64,000 nt of DNA from positions 248,001-312,000 of the forward strand of contig NZ_MRDH01000006.1 of assembly GCF_002008225.1 (NCBI RefSeq), written 5' to 3'. Below, in pieces: positions 38,807 to 48,936 of this stretch. Source of the DNA: Agrobacterium salinitolerans. Lineage in GTDB: Bacteria > Pseudomonadota > Alphaproteobacteria > Rhizobiales > Rhizobiaceae. Numbering within the stretch: position 1 is the first letter of the stretch; each line of letters opens with the position of its first letter. A program made the position numbers and the translations under genes. The notes under the pieces were generated by a model, which did no database searches, was not told where the DNA came from, and worked only from the letters and a program-made list of their open reading frames with translations.

Positions 38807-39200
38807 GCGGAAAAATCGATTTTTCTCGCTTCGTGACGAGTTTTTTTATGGAGGACGGAAAGGCTGTGGAAAACTGCGCTGGAACCGGCCAAGGCCTTGA
38901 AATATCGCCGCTATCGCGGCGCGTCGGCAATGCCTTCATGCCTCGTGGAAGGCCCGGGAAGCGCTTTTCCAACCCTTAGCTGGCATCTGCTGCCCGCCAA
39001 ACAGAACCGCGCTGTGATTTGGCTGGAAGGGGAAAGGCAAGCGGGTCGATTTGCCTGTTGGCGTTTCGGCCAGCTTGCCTTCCATCGGGGGGACAGCATT
39101 CTAACGTGCTCGGCGAGAATCGGTTCCGCTGCATTGATCGCGCGTAGCGATTTTGCGAACTGACGCGGTGCATCTACATTTTGAAGAGGAAAACACGAAG
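38807..39200. other. Spacer between the two tRNA-Glu units
   Basis: About 390 bp between the duplicated units. An 88-codon open frame (38897-39163, plus) has an unlikely composition rich in Trp, Cys and Arg and no good ribosome-binding site. I see no supported gene. Confidence 0.5.
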
Positions 39201-39205
39201 GCAAG

Positions 39206-39280
39206 TGGCACGCCCTAGGGGAGTCGAACCCCTCTTTTCAGAATGAAAATCTGACGTCCTAACCGATAGACGAAGGGCGC
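39206..39280 (-). tRNA. tRNA-Glu (TTC), copy 2
   Basis: Identical to copy 1 over the whole 75 nt. Identity extends into both flanks (39201-39311 equals 38677-38787), so the promoter -10 and leader were duplicated along with the gene. Confidence 0.96.
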
Positions 39281-39301
39281 GTGCGCTTGTGGTGTGGCGC
39301 C

Positions 39302-39330
39302 CTTATAGTCAGGCTCCCGAAGGTCTGCAA
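39302..39330 (-). promoter_or_regulatory. Promoter of tRNA-Glu copy 2
   Basis: TTGCAG, 17 bases, then TATAAG on the minus strand. The -10 and discriminator match copy 1 exactly, while the -35 region and spacer have diverged. Confidence 0.7.
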
Positions 39331-39529
39331 GCGGAAAAATGCATGATTTGACAAAAAAATGACATGGGCCACCAGAACCCCTGGAAAACAAGGATTCTCG
39401 TTTCGTAACAATTGGTTAAACTGCGATGTCGAGCGCATTTTTGTGCTCTTGGCGCTTCGAGAGCGGTGGAATCACAAAATCGAAATCGTCGCGCTCGTGC
39501 ATGGAGATAAAGATTTCAGCAGATCTCCA

Positions 39530-39558
39530 GAAACGAAAACGGGGCCGAAACGGCCCCG
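39530..39558 (-). terminator. Terminator of the aap operon
   Basis: On the minus strand CGGGGCCG, a TTT loop and CGGCCCCG are followed by TTTTCGTTT, 25 bases beyond the aapP stop. Confidence 0.85.
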
Positions 39559-39583
39559 CTCGATATACGTGTCGATTGCAGTC

Positions 39584-40357
39584 TCAGTGCAAAATCTGGC
39601 TGAGGAACAGCCGGGTGCGCTCATGCTGCGGATTGTCGAAGAATTCGGCGGGCGAATTCTGTTCGACGATCTGGCCCTGGTCCATGAAGATGACGCGGTT
39701 TGCGACCTGACGGGCAAAGCCCATTTCGTGGGTTACGCATAGCATGGTCATACCGTCTTCGGCGAGGCTGACCATGGTGTCGAGCACTTCTTTCACCATT
39801 TCCGGGTCGAGCGCCGAGGTCGGCTCGTCAAACAGCATAATCTTCGGCTTCATGCAGAGCGAGCGGGCAATCGCCACGCGCTGCTGCTGGCCGCCGGACA
39901 GCTGGCCGGGATACTTATTCGCCTGCTCGGGGATCTTGACGCGCGTCAGATAGTGCATAGCCACTTCCTCGGCTTCCCTCTTGGGCATCTTGCGAACCCA
40001 GATCGGCGCCAGCGTGCAGTTTTCAAGGATCGTCAGATGCGGGAAGAGGTTGAAGTGCTGGAACACCATGCCGACTTCACGACGCACTTCATCGATCTTC
40101 TTGAGATCGTTGGTGAGTTCTATTCCGTCGACATTGATCGTACCTGACTGATGTTCTTCCAGCCGGTTGATGCAGCGGATCATGGTGGACTTGCCCGAGC
40201 CCGAAGGGCCGGCGATGACGATGCGCTCACCTTTCATGACCTTCAGGTTGATATCGCGCAGCACGTGGAAGTCGCCATACCACTTGTTCATGCCGATGAG
40301 TTCTATCGCCACGTCCGTAGTCGAGACGGCCAGTTCTTTTGCTTGGGTTTCTGCCAT
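39584..40357 (-). CDS. aapP: General L-amino acid ABC transporter, ATP-binding protein
   Basis: 257-residue polar-amino-acid ATPase of the Aap system. Walker A is GPSGSGKST, the signature is [15 protein letters not shown], Walker B is [12 protein letters not shown], and the switch His is in VTHEMGFA. It powers AapQ/AapM uptake with binding protein AapJ. Last gene of the aapJQMP operon, 11 bp after aapM. The N-terminal 15 residues extend beyond the minimal ABC fold. Confidence 0.95.
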   Translation of the reverse strand: MAETQAKELAVSTTDVAIELIGMNKWYGDFHVLRDINLKVMKGERIVIAGPSGSGKSTMIRCINRLEEHQSGTINVDGIELTNDLKKIDEVRREVGMVFQHFNLFPHLTILENCTLAPIWVRKMPKREAEEVAMHYLTRVKIPEQANKYPGQLSGGQQQRVAIARSLCMKPKIMLFDEPTSALDPEMVKEVLDTMVSLAEDGMTMLCVTHEMGFARQVANRVIFMDQGQIVEQNSPAEFFDNPQHERTRLFLSQILH

Positions 40358-40368
40358 TTGAGCGTCCC

Positions 40369-41526
40369 TTATCGTTTATGCCCGGTGTCGAGGTGCCGTT
40401 CCATGAACAGCGAATAACGCGACATGCCGAAGCAGAATATCCAGAATACGAAGCCTGCGAAAATATAGCCAGTCATGGCGGTGACGGGCGTGGCCCAGTT
40501 CGCATCCGATTGGTTGAGTGTGACAATACCGAGCAGGTCGAACATGCCGATGATCGAGACCAGCGACGTATCCTTGAACAGCCCGATGAAGGTGTTGACG
40601 ATGCCCGGAATGACGAGCTTCAGCGCCTGCGGCAGCACGATCAGTCTCGTCTTCTGCCAATAGTTCAGGCCGAGTGAATCTGCACCTTCATATTGTCCCT
40701 TTGGAATGGCCTGCAGGCCGCCGCGGATCACCTCCGCCATATAGGCCGAGGAGAATAGCGACACGCCGACGAGCGCGCGCAGGAACTTGTCGAAGGTCCA
40801 GCCATCGGGCAGGAACAAAGGCAGCATGATGCTGGCGAAGAACAGCACGGTGATCAACGGAATGCCTCTGATGACTTCGATGAAGAGCACGCAGAGCATC
40901 TTGATCACCGGCATGTTGCAGCGCCGGCCGAGCGCCAGAAGAATGCCGAAGGGCAGCGACACCGTGATCCCGAAGAATGACAGGATGAGCGTCACCATCA
41001 GGCCGCCCCAGAGCTGCGTTTCGACCACAGGCAGGCCGAAGACGCCGCCGATAAGCAGGAAAAACGCAATGAAGGGCAGGATGATGAAGAGCGCCAGCGC
41101 ATTGAGACGCTTGAACGGCGCCTTCGGAATGAGCATCGGGATCAACAGGATGGTGAACATCACCATGACGAGGATCGGACGCCAGCGTTCATCGATGGGG
41201 TAGCGGCCAAAGACGAATTGGCCAAGCTTGGCCGAAACGAAAGCCCAGCACGCACCGGACTGGCCGTCCGGCAGGGCGCCGCCCTGCGAAGCGGTCAGGC
41301 AGGCGATACGATCGCTGCCGGTCCATACCGCGTCGATGAACAGCCAATCGATAATCGGTGGCACAATATAGGCCAGCAGAGCGATGGCAATGACGGTGAA
41401 AACCGTATCCTTCGGCGTAGCGAAGAGTTTGGTGCGCAGCCAATGCGTTACCCCGACCGCGCTGGATGGCGCGGGGCGGGCTTCTTCAATGGTCTGTCGC
41501 ACGAAGGCTTGGTTGCTGATCGTCAT
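40369..41526 (-). CDS. aapM: General L-amino acid ABC transporter, permease AapM
   Basis: About 385 residues with eight or so transmembrane helices. The C-terminal half is the conserved HisMQ-type permease core with the EAA loop ([23 protein letters not shown], described by its ends). The N-terminal extension with a Cys-containing periplasmic loop is typical of AapM. ATG 41526 has GGAG at a normal distance of 8 bases; ATG 41532, which overlaps the aapQ stop as ATGA, is possible but too close to that site. Confidence 0.93.
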   Translation of the reverse strand: MTISNQAFVRQTIEEARPAPSSAVGVTHWLRTKLFATPKDTVFTVIAIALLAYIVPPIIDWLFIDAVWTGSDRIACLTASQGGALPDGQSGACWAFVSAKLGQFVFGRYPIDERWRPILVMVMFTILLIPMLIPKAPFKRLNALALFIILPFIAFFLLIGGVFGLPVVETQLWGGLMVTLILSFFGITVSLPFGILLALGRRCNMPVIKMLCVLFIEVIRGIPLITVLFFASIMLPLFLPDGWTFDKFLRALVGVSLFSSAYMAEVIRGGLQAIPKGQYEGADSLGLNYWQKTRLIVLPQALKLVIPGIVNTFIGLFKDTSLVSIIGMFDLLGIVTLNQSDANWATPVTAMTGYIFAGFVFWIFCFGMSRYSLFMERHLDTGHKR

Positions 41527-41528
41527 CG

Positions 41529-42725
41529 TCATCTCTCCACCAGGGCCATTTTCGCGTTGAACCAGTTCATGACCACGGCCGTGAGCAGGGACAGCGAGAG
41601 ATAGATGACCAGCCAGATTGCAACGATTTCAACCGCCTGACCCGTCTGGTTCAGGATCGTGCCGCCAACCGAGACGATGTCGGCGAAACCGACGGCGACT
41701 GCGAGTGACGAGTTCTTGGTCAGATTGAGATACTGGCTCGTCAGCGGCGGGATGATGATGCGCATCGCCTGCGGAACGACGATCAGTCGCGTCGTGGTGC
41801 TGGAACGAAGTCCCAGTGCATCCGCAGCTTCCGTCTGCCCCTTCGCCACGGCCTTGATGCCGCCGCGAACGATTTCGGCGATAAAGGAGGCGGTATAGAA
41901 GGAGAGCGCCAGGAACAGCGACATGAATTCAGGTGCGACGACCGCGCCCCCGGTGAGATTGAACCGTCCGGCGATCGGATAGTCGAATGTCAGCGGCGCG
42001 CCAAGCGCCAGAAATGTGGCCAGCGGCAGGCCGATGATGAGAAGCGTCGCCGTTATTCCGGTACGGAACTGCTGCCCGGTTCTCTCCTGTCTGGCTTTCG
42101 CCCAGCGATAAACGAAGAAGCTGAGGACAATGGCGACGAGAAAGGCCAGCGGCACGAGCCAGGTGCCTTCTCCCCACAACGGCTTGGGAAAGAAGAAGCC
42201 GCGATTGTTGAGGTAGGTTCCGAGTGGAAGTTCCAGCGATTCGCGCGCCTGCGGCAGAACCGAGATGACGCCCTTGTACCAGAAAAAGATGACGAGCAGC
42301 GGCGGGATGTTGCGGAAAATTTCCACATAGGCCTGCGCGAGTTTCGAAATCAGCCAGTTGTTGGACAGCCGGGCGATGCCGACGATGAAACCGATGATCG
42401 AGGCGGCGATGATGCCGAAAAACGCAACCTGGATCGTGTTGAGAATGCCAACGAGCAATGCCCGGCCATAGGTCGCATCGCTGGTATAAGCGATCAGCGA
42501 CTGGCCGATATCGAAACCGGCTCTTCCATCGAGGAAACCGAAGCCGGACGAGATGTTTGACCGTTGAAGATTGGTGATCGTATTCGTCACGATGATCCAG
42601 ACGAAGGCGGCCAGGACGACGACTGTCAGGACCTGATAAAAAATGCCGCGTATGCGTGGATCGTAGATAAATGACGACGCGCTTTGCGCGCGCGATCGTT
42701 GCGAACTGACCGCGTTGCCTGCCAT
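41529..42725 (-). CDS. aapQ: General L-amino acid ABC transporter, permease AapQ
   Basis: 398-residue membrane partner of AapM. It has an N-terminal helix, a large insertion between helices ([20 protein letters not shown] region), and a C-terminal HisMQ core with the EAA motif ([22 protein letters not shown], described by its ends). ATG 42725 follows AGG by about 6 bases; an in-frame GTG at 42731 is less likely. The stop overlaps the aapM start region, so the two are translationally coupled. Confidence 0.94.
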   Translation of the reverse strand: MAGNAVSSQRSRAQSASSFIYDPRIRGIFYQVLTVVVLAAFVWIIVTNTITNLQRSNISSGFGFLDGRAGFDIGQSLIAYTSDATYGRALLVGILNTIQVAFFGIIAASIIGFIVGIARLSNNWLISKLAQAYVEIFRNIPPLLVIFFWYKGVISVLPQARESLELPLGTYLNNRGFFFPKPLWGEGTWLVPLAFLVAIVLSFFVYRWAKARQERTGQQFRTGITATLLIIGLPLATFLALGAPLTFDYPIAGRFNLTGGAVVAPEFMSLFLALSFYTASFIAEIVRGGIKAVAKGQTEAADALGLRSSTTTRLIVVPQAMRIIIPPLTSQYLNLTKNSSLAVAVGFADIVSVGGTILNQTGQAVEIVAIWLVIYLSLSLLTAVVMNWFNAKMALVER

Positions 42726-42833
42726 AGGCACCTTTCCCTTTTATATGCTCTTTGCGAGCTTATTTATATAATTTGAAGCGGAGGCCGGGCGTTGCCCAGC
42801 CTCCTTATATGATCTAGCCGGTAATGGGGCCGA

Positions 42834-43856
42834 TCAACGGACCGGCGGTGCGTATTGCAGGCCGCCCTTGGTCCACAGCGCGTTCTGGCCACGCTCGATC
42901 TTCAGCGGAGAGCCTGCGCCGACGTTGCGGTCGAAGACTTCGCCGTAGTTGCCCACCAGCTTGATGATGTTGTAGGCCCAGTCGTTGGTCACGCCGAGAT
43001 CAGTGCCGATCTTGGTGCCTTCTTCCGTGCCGAGCAGGCGCTTCACGTCCGGATTGGCGCTGTTCTTCTGCTCATCGACATTCTTGGAGGTGACGCCAAG
43101 CTCTTCGGCGTTGACCATCGCATAGTGAACCCAGGTCACGATGTCGAACCACTGGTCGTCACCCTGGCGAACGGCCGGGCCAAGCGGTTCCTTGGAGATG
43201 ACTTCCGGCAGAACGATGTTTTCTTCCGGGTTCTTAAGCTTCAGACGGATGGCGTAGAGACCCGACTGGTCGGTGGTGTAGACGTCGCAACGACCGGAAT
43301 CATAGGCAGACGTCGCGTCGGATTCCTTTTCGAAAACGACCGGGTTGTACTGCAGATTGTTGGTCTTGAAGTAGTCGGCCAGGTTGAGCTCGGTGGTCGT
43401 GCCGGTCTGAACGCAGACGGCGGCGCCGGAGAGTTCAAGAGCGGACTTCACGTTGAGGCCCTTCTTGGCGATGAAGCCTTGGCCGTCATAATAGTTGACG
43501 GTGCGGAAGTTGAAGCCCAGCGACGTATCGCGGCTGATCGTCCAGGTGGTGTTACGGGTCAGAACATCGACTTCACCGGACTGGAGAGCCGGGAAGCGGT
43601 CCTTGCTCGAAAGGGCGACAAACTTGGCTTTCGAAGGATCACCGAAAACCGCGGTGGCGATACCACGGCAATAGTCAACGTCGATACCGGACCATTCACC
43701 CTTGTCATCGGGATTGGAAAATCCCGGAATGCCAGCACTAACGCCGCACGTGACGAAACCTTTCGACTTGACATCCTGAAGCGTCGCAGCCGAAGCGACC
43801 GAGGCTCCTCCCAAAACTGCTGCGCCGATGGCGGCTGACAGAATTGCCTTTTTCAT
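42834..43856 (-). CDS. aapJ: General L-amino acid ABC transporter, substrate-binding protein
   Basis: 340-residue periplasmic binding protein. The signal peptide MKKAILSAAIGAAVLGG ends with cleavage after VASA. The mature part has the family 3 solute-binding fold (VTCGVSAGIPGFSNPD, YCRGIATAVFGDP, VCVQTGTTTELN). It captures a broad range of L-amino acids. It is followed by 108 bp before aapQ, where a partial terminator or processing hairpin often favours binding-protein expression. First gene of the operon. Confidence 0.95.
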   Translation of the reverse strand: MKKAILSAAIGAAVLGGASVASAATLQDVKSKGFVTCGVSAGIPGFSNPDDKGEWSGIDVDYCRGIATAVFGDPSKAKFVALSSKDRFPALQSGEVDVLTRNTTWTISRDTSLGFNFRTVNYYDGQGFIAKKGLNVKSALELSGAAVCVQTGTTTELNLADYFKTNNLQYNPVVFEKESDATSAYDSGRCDVYTTDQSGLYAIRLKLKNPEENIVLPEVISKEPLGPAVRQGDDQWFDIVTWVHYAMVNAEELGVTSKNVDEQKNSANPDVKRLLGTEEGTKIGTDLGVTNDWAYNIIKLVGNYGEVFDRNVGAGSPLKIERGQNALWTKGGLQYAPPVR

Positions 43857-44233
43857 TTTTCCCAACCTTTGTTTGTTATCGTCACTTGGAAGAGGACCGG
43901 CATATTTATTTTCCCCAGCTCCCCCTTCAGCGAGATCTTTTTCGATCCGCTCTTTCTATCACAATCGCAATTGGCAGCGGGGTCAAGACGTGCGGGCAAT
44001 AATTGTGCCTATAAAACGGAATTTTCCAAATTTTGGTCGGGAAGTGTGCAAAGGGTGAAAATATAAGCATATTTTTGCGGAAATTTGCACTTGCTTAGTA
44101 TTTGCATACTTCTTGTATTCTGGTTGGCGACGGGGTCGCTCCGACCCGCTCTGGCGTCCCTGCCGGACTTGACCTTGCGTTGCACTCTTAGCATTGTCGA
44201 ACGCGTCAATGTTCCTTCGAAAGTTGATCTGAA
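43857..44233. promoter_or_regulatory. Divergent aapJ/metC control region
   Basis: This 377-bp region has no gene. An AT-rich part at 44040-44120 holds three TTTGC repeats (44074, 44084, 44101) and an opposed GCAAA (44048), possibly sites for a regulator of amino-acid uptake. The promoters for aapJ and metC must lie here; exact -10/-35 boxes are not assigned. Confidence 0.4.
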
Positions 44234-45421
44234 ATGACCAAGACAAATGACCTGCTTTCCGCCGCAGGTGTGAATACGCGCCTGGCCCACGGCGGCAACG
44301 ATCCCGCCGACTGTTTCGGTTTCGTCAATCCGCCCATCGTGCGTGGCTCGACTGTGCTTTTTCCCGACGCGGAGACGCTCTCGACCGAAAACCAGAAATA
44401 CACCTATGGCACCCACGGCACGCCGACGACGGATGCCTTGTGCAATCTCGTCAACGAACTGGAAGGTTCGTTCGGAACTATCCTTGTGCCTTCGGGTCTT
44501 GCGGCCATTACCGTGCCATTCCTTGCCTATCTCGCCGCCGGTGACCATGCGCTGATCGTCGATTCCGTCTATTTCCCGACGCGCCGTTTCTGCAATACGA
44601 TGCTGAAGAAGCTGGGTGTCGAGGTGGAATATTACGACCCGGCAATCGGGGATGGCATAGAGGCTCTCATCCGGCCGAACACCAAGCTGGTGCATCTGGA
44701 AGCGCCAGGCTCCAACACCTTCGAGATTCAGGATGTCAGGCTGATCGCGGATATCGCTCACCGGCATGATTGTGTGGTGACGATGGACAATACCTGGGCG
44801 ACGCCGCTTTATTTCAAGCCGCTCGATTTCGGCGTCGATGTCTCCATTCACGCCGCCACCAAATATCCTTCGGGCCATTCGGATGTGCTGATGGGTTTCG
44901 TTTCGGCCAATGAAAAGCACTGGAAGGCGCTTGATCAGGCCAATGCCAATCTGGGCATCTGCGTTACCTCTGACGATGCCTACCAGATCCTGCGCGGCAT
45001 GCGCACCATGGGAATCAGGCTGGCGCACCATCAGAAAAGCGCGCTCGATATCGCCACATGGCTGGAGAGCCGTGACGACGTCGTTCGTGTACTGCATCCG
45101 GCGCTGCCGAGTTTTGCAGGGCACGAACTCTGGAAGCGCGACTTCAAGGGCGCAAGCGGTGTTTTCTCCTTTGTGCTGAAGGCGGAGGAAGGCAAATACA
45201 AGCAGGCGGCGGCCGCTTTCCTCAATGCGCTGACCTTCTTCGGGCTGGGCTATTCCTGGGGCGGGTACGAATCGCTTGCCGTTTCGGTCTCGCTTGTCGA
45301 CAGAACCATTGCCAAGGGCCCTTCGGAAGGGCCGGTCATCCGCCTGCAGATCGGGCTCGAGGATATCGCCGATCTCAAGAAGGACCTCGAGGCCGGGTTT
45401 GCGGCTGCGGCCGGGATTTAA
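44234..45421 (+). CDS. metC: Cystathionine beta-lyase
   Basis: PLP enzyme that cleaves cystathionine to homocysteine, pyruvate and ammonia. 395 residues of the Cys/Met metabolism family: YGTHGTPTTDAL near the N-terminus, MDNTWATP, and the PLP lysine in HAATKYPSGHSDV. GYSWGGYESL near the C-terminus is typical of MetC rather than MetB. Its place divergent from aapJ is the arrangement reported for Rhizobium leguminosarum. Cystathionine gamma-synthase-like activity is the main alternative. Confidence 0.93.
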   Translation: MTKTNDLLSAAGVNTRLAHGGNDPADCFGFVNPPIVRGSTVLFPDAETLSTENQKYTYGTHGTPTTDALCNLVNELEGSFGTILVPSGLAAITVPFLAYLAAGDHALIVDSVYFPTRRFCNTMLKKLGVEVEYYDPAIGDGIEALIRPNTKLVHLEAPGSNTFEIQDVRLIADIAHRHDCVVTMDNTWATPLYFKPLDFGVDVSIHAATKYPSGHSDVLMGFVSANEKHWKALDQANANLGICVTSDDAYQILRGMRTMGIRLAHHQKSALDIATWLESRDDVVRVLHPALPSFAGHELWKRDFKGASGVFSFVLKAEEGKYKQAAAAFLNALTFFGLGYSWGGYESLAVSVSLVDRTIAKGPSEGPVIRLQIGLEDIADLKKDLEAGFAAAAGI

Positions 45422-45423
45422 CC

Positions 45424-46605
45424 TCAGCCTTTGGCGCGGTAGCCGTAGAGCCAGTCGAAATCCTTCAGGAAGGCGTCGGTGGGGCGCGTGGAAAACACGA
45501 AGTCCCGCGCAATACGCACCGGGCCTGTGGCGTGATAGGCAAAACGGTTGAGGGAGGCCCGCTTGCGGGCCTTTTCTATGCGCGGCAGGCGCAGGGCCTC
45601 AAAGCCGGCAAGGGCCTGCCGCAAGGGCAGGGGCTTTTCGGCATTGCCGCCTGCCGTCGCCCACGCAAGTTCAAACGCATCCTCTATCGCCATCGCGGCG
45701 CCCTGCGCGGCGAAGGGCATCATGGCATGCGCCGCATCGCCGATCAGCACCGTGTCACGGCCATTATGCCAGCGGCCGGGGCCGGCCTGATAGAGCGGCC
45801 AGAAGGTCGGATTTTCAGACGAATCGAGCAATCGGACGATATCCGGGCTGAAGCCGCGAAACTGTTCCAGCAGCATGGCTTTCTGCCGCCCGCCCGATTC
45901 CGCCCGCCAGGTTGCGCCCGGGTCGGCGCCGAGCGCGATGGCGACAATGTTGAAGCCGCCGACTTCCTTCAGCGGATAAGCGACGATATGGCCGCCGGAG
46001 CCGAGATAGGCGGTCACGGCGCTTTTGTTGATGGCTGACGGCACATCGTTTGCGGCGACCGTGAAGCGCCAGGCAATATTGCCGGAGAAGGTGGCTGCGG
46101 GGGCGGAAGGGACCGCGAAACGCGCCGCCGACCAGACGCCGTCCGCGCCGACGATCAGGTCATGGTCACGGAAGGTGGTTGCGGCAATCACGTCCACCGT
46201 CGCGTTTTCGATGCGCTTGCCGAGATGAAGGCGGCAGAGCGGGTTACGTGTCACCGCCTGGAAAAGTGCATTCTGCAGCGTCGAGCGGTGCAGTACGCCG
46301 TAGGGTGCGCCCCAGCGGCTGCGGGCCACCGCGCCCATCGGCAGGGAGAGCAGCGTGGCCAGCGATTTTCCGGAGGCGAGTTCGACGCTGAGAGGTTCGG
46401 TCCAGCGCGCCTCGATATCAGGCAGTACCCCAAGCGTGTCGAGAATGCGGGCGGCATTGGGCGAGAGTTGCAGGCCGGCGCCCACTTCCGTCAGCTCACC
46501 GGCCTGCTCGATGATGTCACAGTCGATCCCGTAACGGGCAAAAGACAGGGCAGCGGTGAGACCGGCGATGCCGGCACCGACAATGGCTACGGATTTGATG
46601 GGCAT
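45424..46605 (-). CDS. FAD-dependent aromatic monooxygenase (salicylate hydroxylase-like)
   Basis: 393-residue class A flavoprotein monooxygenase. The FAD-binding GxGxxG is VGAGIAGLTAAL at residues 9-20, the DG motif is IVGADGVWSAAR, and the second FAD motif is LIGDAAHAMMPFAAQGA. It probably hydroxylates an aromatic or related ring with NAD(P)H and O2; UbiH-like or salicylate-1-monooxygenase-like roles are possible, and the substrate is unknown. It is convergent with metC, with only 2 bp between the stops, and lies 30 bp downstream of the CHCC zinc-finger gene. Confidence 0.88.
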   Translation of the reverse strand: MPIKSVAIVGAGIAGLTAALSFARYGIDCDIIEQAGELTEVGAGLQLSPNAARILDTLGVLPDIEARWTEPLSVELASGKSLATLLSLPMGAVARSRWGAPYGVLHRSTLQNALFQAVTRNPLCRLHLGKRIENATVDVIAATTFRDHDLIVGADGVWSAARFAVPSAPAATFSGNIAWRFTVAANDVPSAINKSAVTAYLGSGGHIVAYPLKEVGGFNIVAIALGADPGATWRAESGGRQKAMLLEQFRGFSPDIVRLLDSSENPTFWPLYQAGPGRWHNGRDTVLIGDAAHAMMPFAAQGAAMAIEDAFELAWATAGGNAEKPLPLRQALAGFEALRLPRIEKARKRASLNRFAYHATGPVRIARDFVFSTRPTDAFLKDFDWLYGYRAKG

Positions 46606-46635
46606 TGGTGCGCCCCGATCAGGAAAAGTGGAAGG

Positions 46636-46881
46636 TCAGGCGGCCTTCACATGGAAGACGCAGCCCGGAGGATTGGTCTGCTCGGCCTTCAGCGACGGAT
46701 TGTAGCGGTAAAGGGTGGAGCAGTAGGAACAGACCTTCTCATTGTCGTCGCCCATATCGATGAAGATATGCGGATGATCGTAAGGAACGGAAGCGCCGGT
46801 GCACATGAATTCCTTGACGCCGATCTCGATCATGCGGTGTCCGCCATCGTTCTGGAAGTGGGGAATGGAATGCCCGGCCAT
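46636..46881 (-). CDS. CHCC-type zinc-finger protein (NDUFS6-like)
   Basis: 81 residues with the zf-CHCC pattern: CTGASVPYDHPHIFIDMG (Cys, His) then CSYCST (two Cys), all four ligands present. This is the bacterial relative of the complex I subunit NDUFS6. ATG 46881 has GGAG seven bases upstream; the longer frame from 46899 starts before it. It is upstream of the flavin monooxygenase gene in the same direction, and about 170 bp from the divergent hydrolase gene. Confidence 0.9.
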   Translation of the reverse strand: MAGHSIPHFQNDGGHRMIEIGVKEFMCTGASVPYDHPHIFIDMGDDNEKVCSYCSTLYRYNPSLKAEQTNPPGCVFHVKAA

Positions 46882-47051
46882 GTTCGTCTCCAAATGCAAT
46901 ATCGTTATCGAGCCGCAATCCGTCTTTGCGTGCCGGCTCGTCGTTGCGGATATGTAGACTCAAACGCATTGCATCTCCATAAAAATCGTCAGCAAAACAT
47001 GTTCAACATCGCTAATTCCTGCCATACGGTCCGGCAAAAAGGATGTCCTTG

Positions 47052-47828
47052 ATGAATCTCAACGCGCCGCAGTTTTCCGATTTTTCCCATGACGGCCTTC
47101 GTCTTGCCTATTTCGACGAGGGTGATCCGGCGGGCGAACCGGTTCTTTTGATCCACGGCTTCGCCTCCAGCGCCAATGTCAACTGGGTGCATCCCGGCTG
47201 GCTGAAGACGCTGGGTGAGGCGGGCTACCGCGTGATCGCCATCGATAATCGCGGCCATGGCGCAAGCGACAAGCCGCACGATTCCGAAGCCTATTATCCG
47301 CCCGTCATGGCCGGGGACGCGGTGGCGCTGCTCAATCATCTCGGTATCGCCGAGACGCATGTGATGGGCTATTCCATGGGCGCGCGCATTTCCGCATTTC
47401 TCGCCATGGCGCATCCGGAGCGCGTGCGGTCGCTGGTCTTCGGCGGGCTTGGCATCGGCATGGTCGAAGGCGTTGGCGACTGGGATCCGATTGCCGCGGC
47501 GCTTCTCGCACCTTCGCTCGATGTCGTCACCCATGAGCGCGGCCGCATGTTCCGAGCTTTTGCTGACCAGACGAAAAGCGACCGGCTTGCGCTTGCCGCC
47601 TGTATCGAGACGTCCCGGGTTCTCGTCACCCGCGAACAGGCGGCAAAGATCGATGCGCCAACGCTGATCGCGGTTGGAACGAAGGACGATATTGCCGGTT
47701 CCGGTACGGAGCTTGCCGCGATCATGCCGCATGCGCGGGCGATCGACATTCCCGGCCGCGACCACATGCTGGCCGTCGGCGACCGGGTGTTCAAGGCGGC
47801 GGTGCTGGAATTTTACCGCTCGCTTTGA
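47052..47828 (+). CDS. Alpha/beta hydrolase
   Basis: 258-residue cytosolic hydrolase. The oxyanion strand-loop is LIHGFASS, the nucleophile elbow GYSMGAR, the acid VGTKDD and the His PGRDHML, so the triad is complete. No signal peptide. The ATG at 47043 directly abuts AAAAGG, so ATG 47052 with nine-base spacing is chosen. Substrate unknown; esterase, lactonase or haloperoxidase-like activity is possible. Confidence 0.85.
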   Translation: MNLNAPQFSDFSHDGLRLAYFDEGDPAGEPVLLIHGFASSANVNWVHPGWLKTLGEAGYRVIAIDNRGHGASDKPHDSEAYYPPVMAGDAVALLNHLGIAETHVMGYSMGARISAFLAMAHPERVRSLVFGGLGIGMVEGVGDWDPIAAALLAPSLDVVTHERGRMFRAFADQTKSDRLALAACIETSRVLVTREQAAKIDAPTLIAVGTKDDIAGSGTELAAIMPHARAIDIPGRDHMLAVGDRVFKAAVLEFYRSL

Positions 47829-47971
47829 GCGGGCGCGGCAAGAAACGTTTTTTCATGCTGCATGAAGAAAAACTGAAGCCTTGCCGCCTTTAAAGTCGTC
47901 ATTCGAATCCCATTTCTAATGCACGTCTTTTTCTGTATAAAGAACGACCACTGCAAACGAGGAGACCATTC

Positions 47972-48796
47972 ATGGTCGCACGTACCGAGGCCCGTCAGCC
48001 GGAACAGCTGGCGATCGTCGATCCCATCTGGGGCAGCCTGCTCAATGAAGCTCGAAGTGCTGCGGCACAGGATCCGCTGCTGTCGGCCTTTCTTTATTCG
48101 ACCATCCTCAACCACCGGTCTCTCGAAGAATGTGTGATCTACCGCATCTGCGAACTCCTCGATCATCCCGACATGCAGGCCGTGCTGCTGCGCCAGACCT
48201 TCCAGGACATGCTGGATGACTGGCCGGAATGGGGAAGCGTGCTGCGCGTCGACATTCAGGCCGTTTACGACCGCGACCCCGCCTGCACGCGCTTCATGGA
48301 GCCGCTCCTCTATTTCAAGGGGTTCCAGGCCATCCAGACCCACAGGCTCGCCCATTGGCTGCTGCAGAAGGGCCGCAGGGATTTGGCGCTTTATCTGCAG
48401 AGCCGCTCATCGAGTATCTTCCAGACCGATATCAATCCGGCCGCGCGCATCGGCAAAGGTATCTTCCTTGATCACGCGACGGGGCTGGTGGTCGGCGAGA
48501 CGGCGGTGATCGGTGACAACGTCTCCATCCTCCACGGCGTCACGCTCGGCGGCACCGGCAAGGAAGGTGCGGACCGCCACCCGAAGATCGCCAATGGCGT
48601 GATGATCGGTGCGGGGGCGAAAATCCTCGGCAATATCGAGATCGGCAGCTGCTCGCGCATTGCCGCCGGTTCGGTGGTGCTGAAACCCGTTCCGCCGAAG
48701 ACCACGGTTGCCGGCGTGCCGGCGCGGGTGGTGGGAGAAGCAGGGTGTTCGGAACCCTCGCGTCTGATGGACCAGCTTATCGGGGCCGATATCTGA
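47972..48796 (+). CDS. cysE: Serine O-acetyltransferase
   Basis: Makes O-acetylserine from serine and acetyl-CoA, committing serine to cysteine synthesis. 274 residues: an N-terminal helical domain (about 1-140), then a left-handed beta-helix of hexapeptide repeats (DINPAARIGKGIFLDHATG, VVIGETAVIGDN-like, HGVTLGGTGKE). The catalytic His and Asp are in FLDHATG and in DRHPKI. It carries the C-terminal tail that normally binds cysteine synthase. GAGGAG precedes ATG 47972. Confidence 0.95.
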   Translation: MVARTEARQPEQLAIVDPIWGSLLNEARSAAAQDPLLSAFLYSTILNHRSLEECVIYRICELLDHPDMQAVLLRQTFQDMLDDWPEWGSVLRVDIQAVYDRDPACTRFMEPLLYFKGFQAIQTHRLAHWLLQKGRRDLALYLQSRSSSIFQTDINPAARIGKGIFLDHATGLVVGETAVIGDNVSILHGVTLGGTGKEGADRHPKIANGVMIGAGAKILGNIEIGSCSRIAAGSVVLKPVPPKTTVAGVPARVVGEAGCSEPSRLMDQLIGADI

Positions 48797-48936
48797 CCGG
48801 CCCTGTCGCGCTCTGATGGGCCGGCATTTTCACGGTTGTGCGTGTGGAAGACGCGGATGACGTGCCGCTTTCACTTTACTTTGGCCTTTATCCCATGCCA
48901 AAAGCGGGCCAACGTGAACCGCACAGGAGAATAGTG

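Noticed and set aside
38897-39163. 88-codon frame between the tRNA-Glu copies
   Set aside because: No ribosome-binding site, unusual Trp/Cys/Arg content, and located in a stable-RNA spacer.
38682-39280. tRNA-Glu region as a genomic-island attachment site
   Set aside because: No integrase or foreign-looking genes follow; the repeated sequence is a full gene with promoter and not a short 3'-end att repeat.
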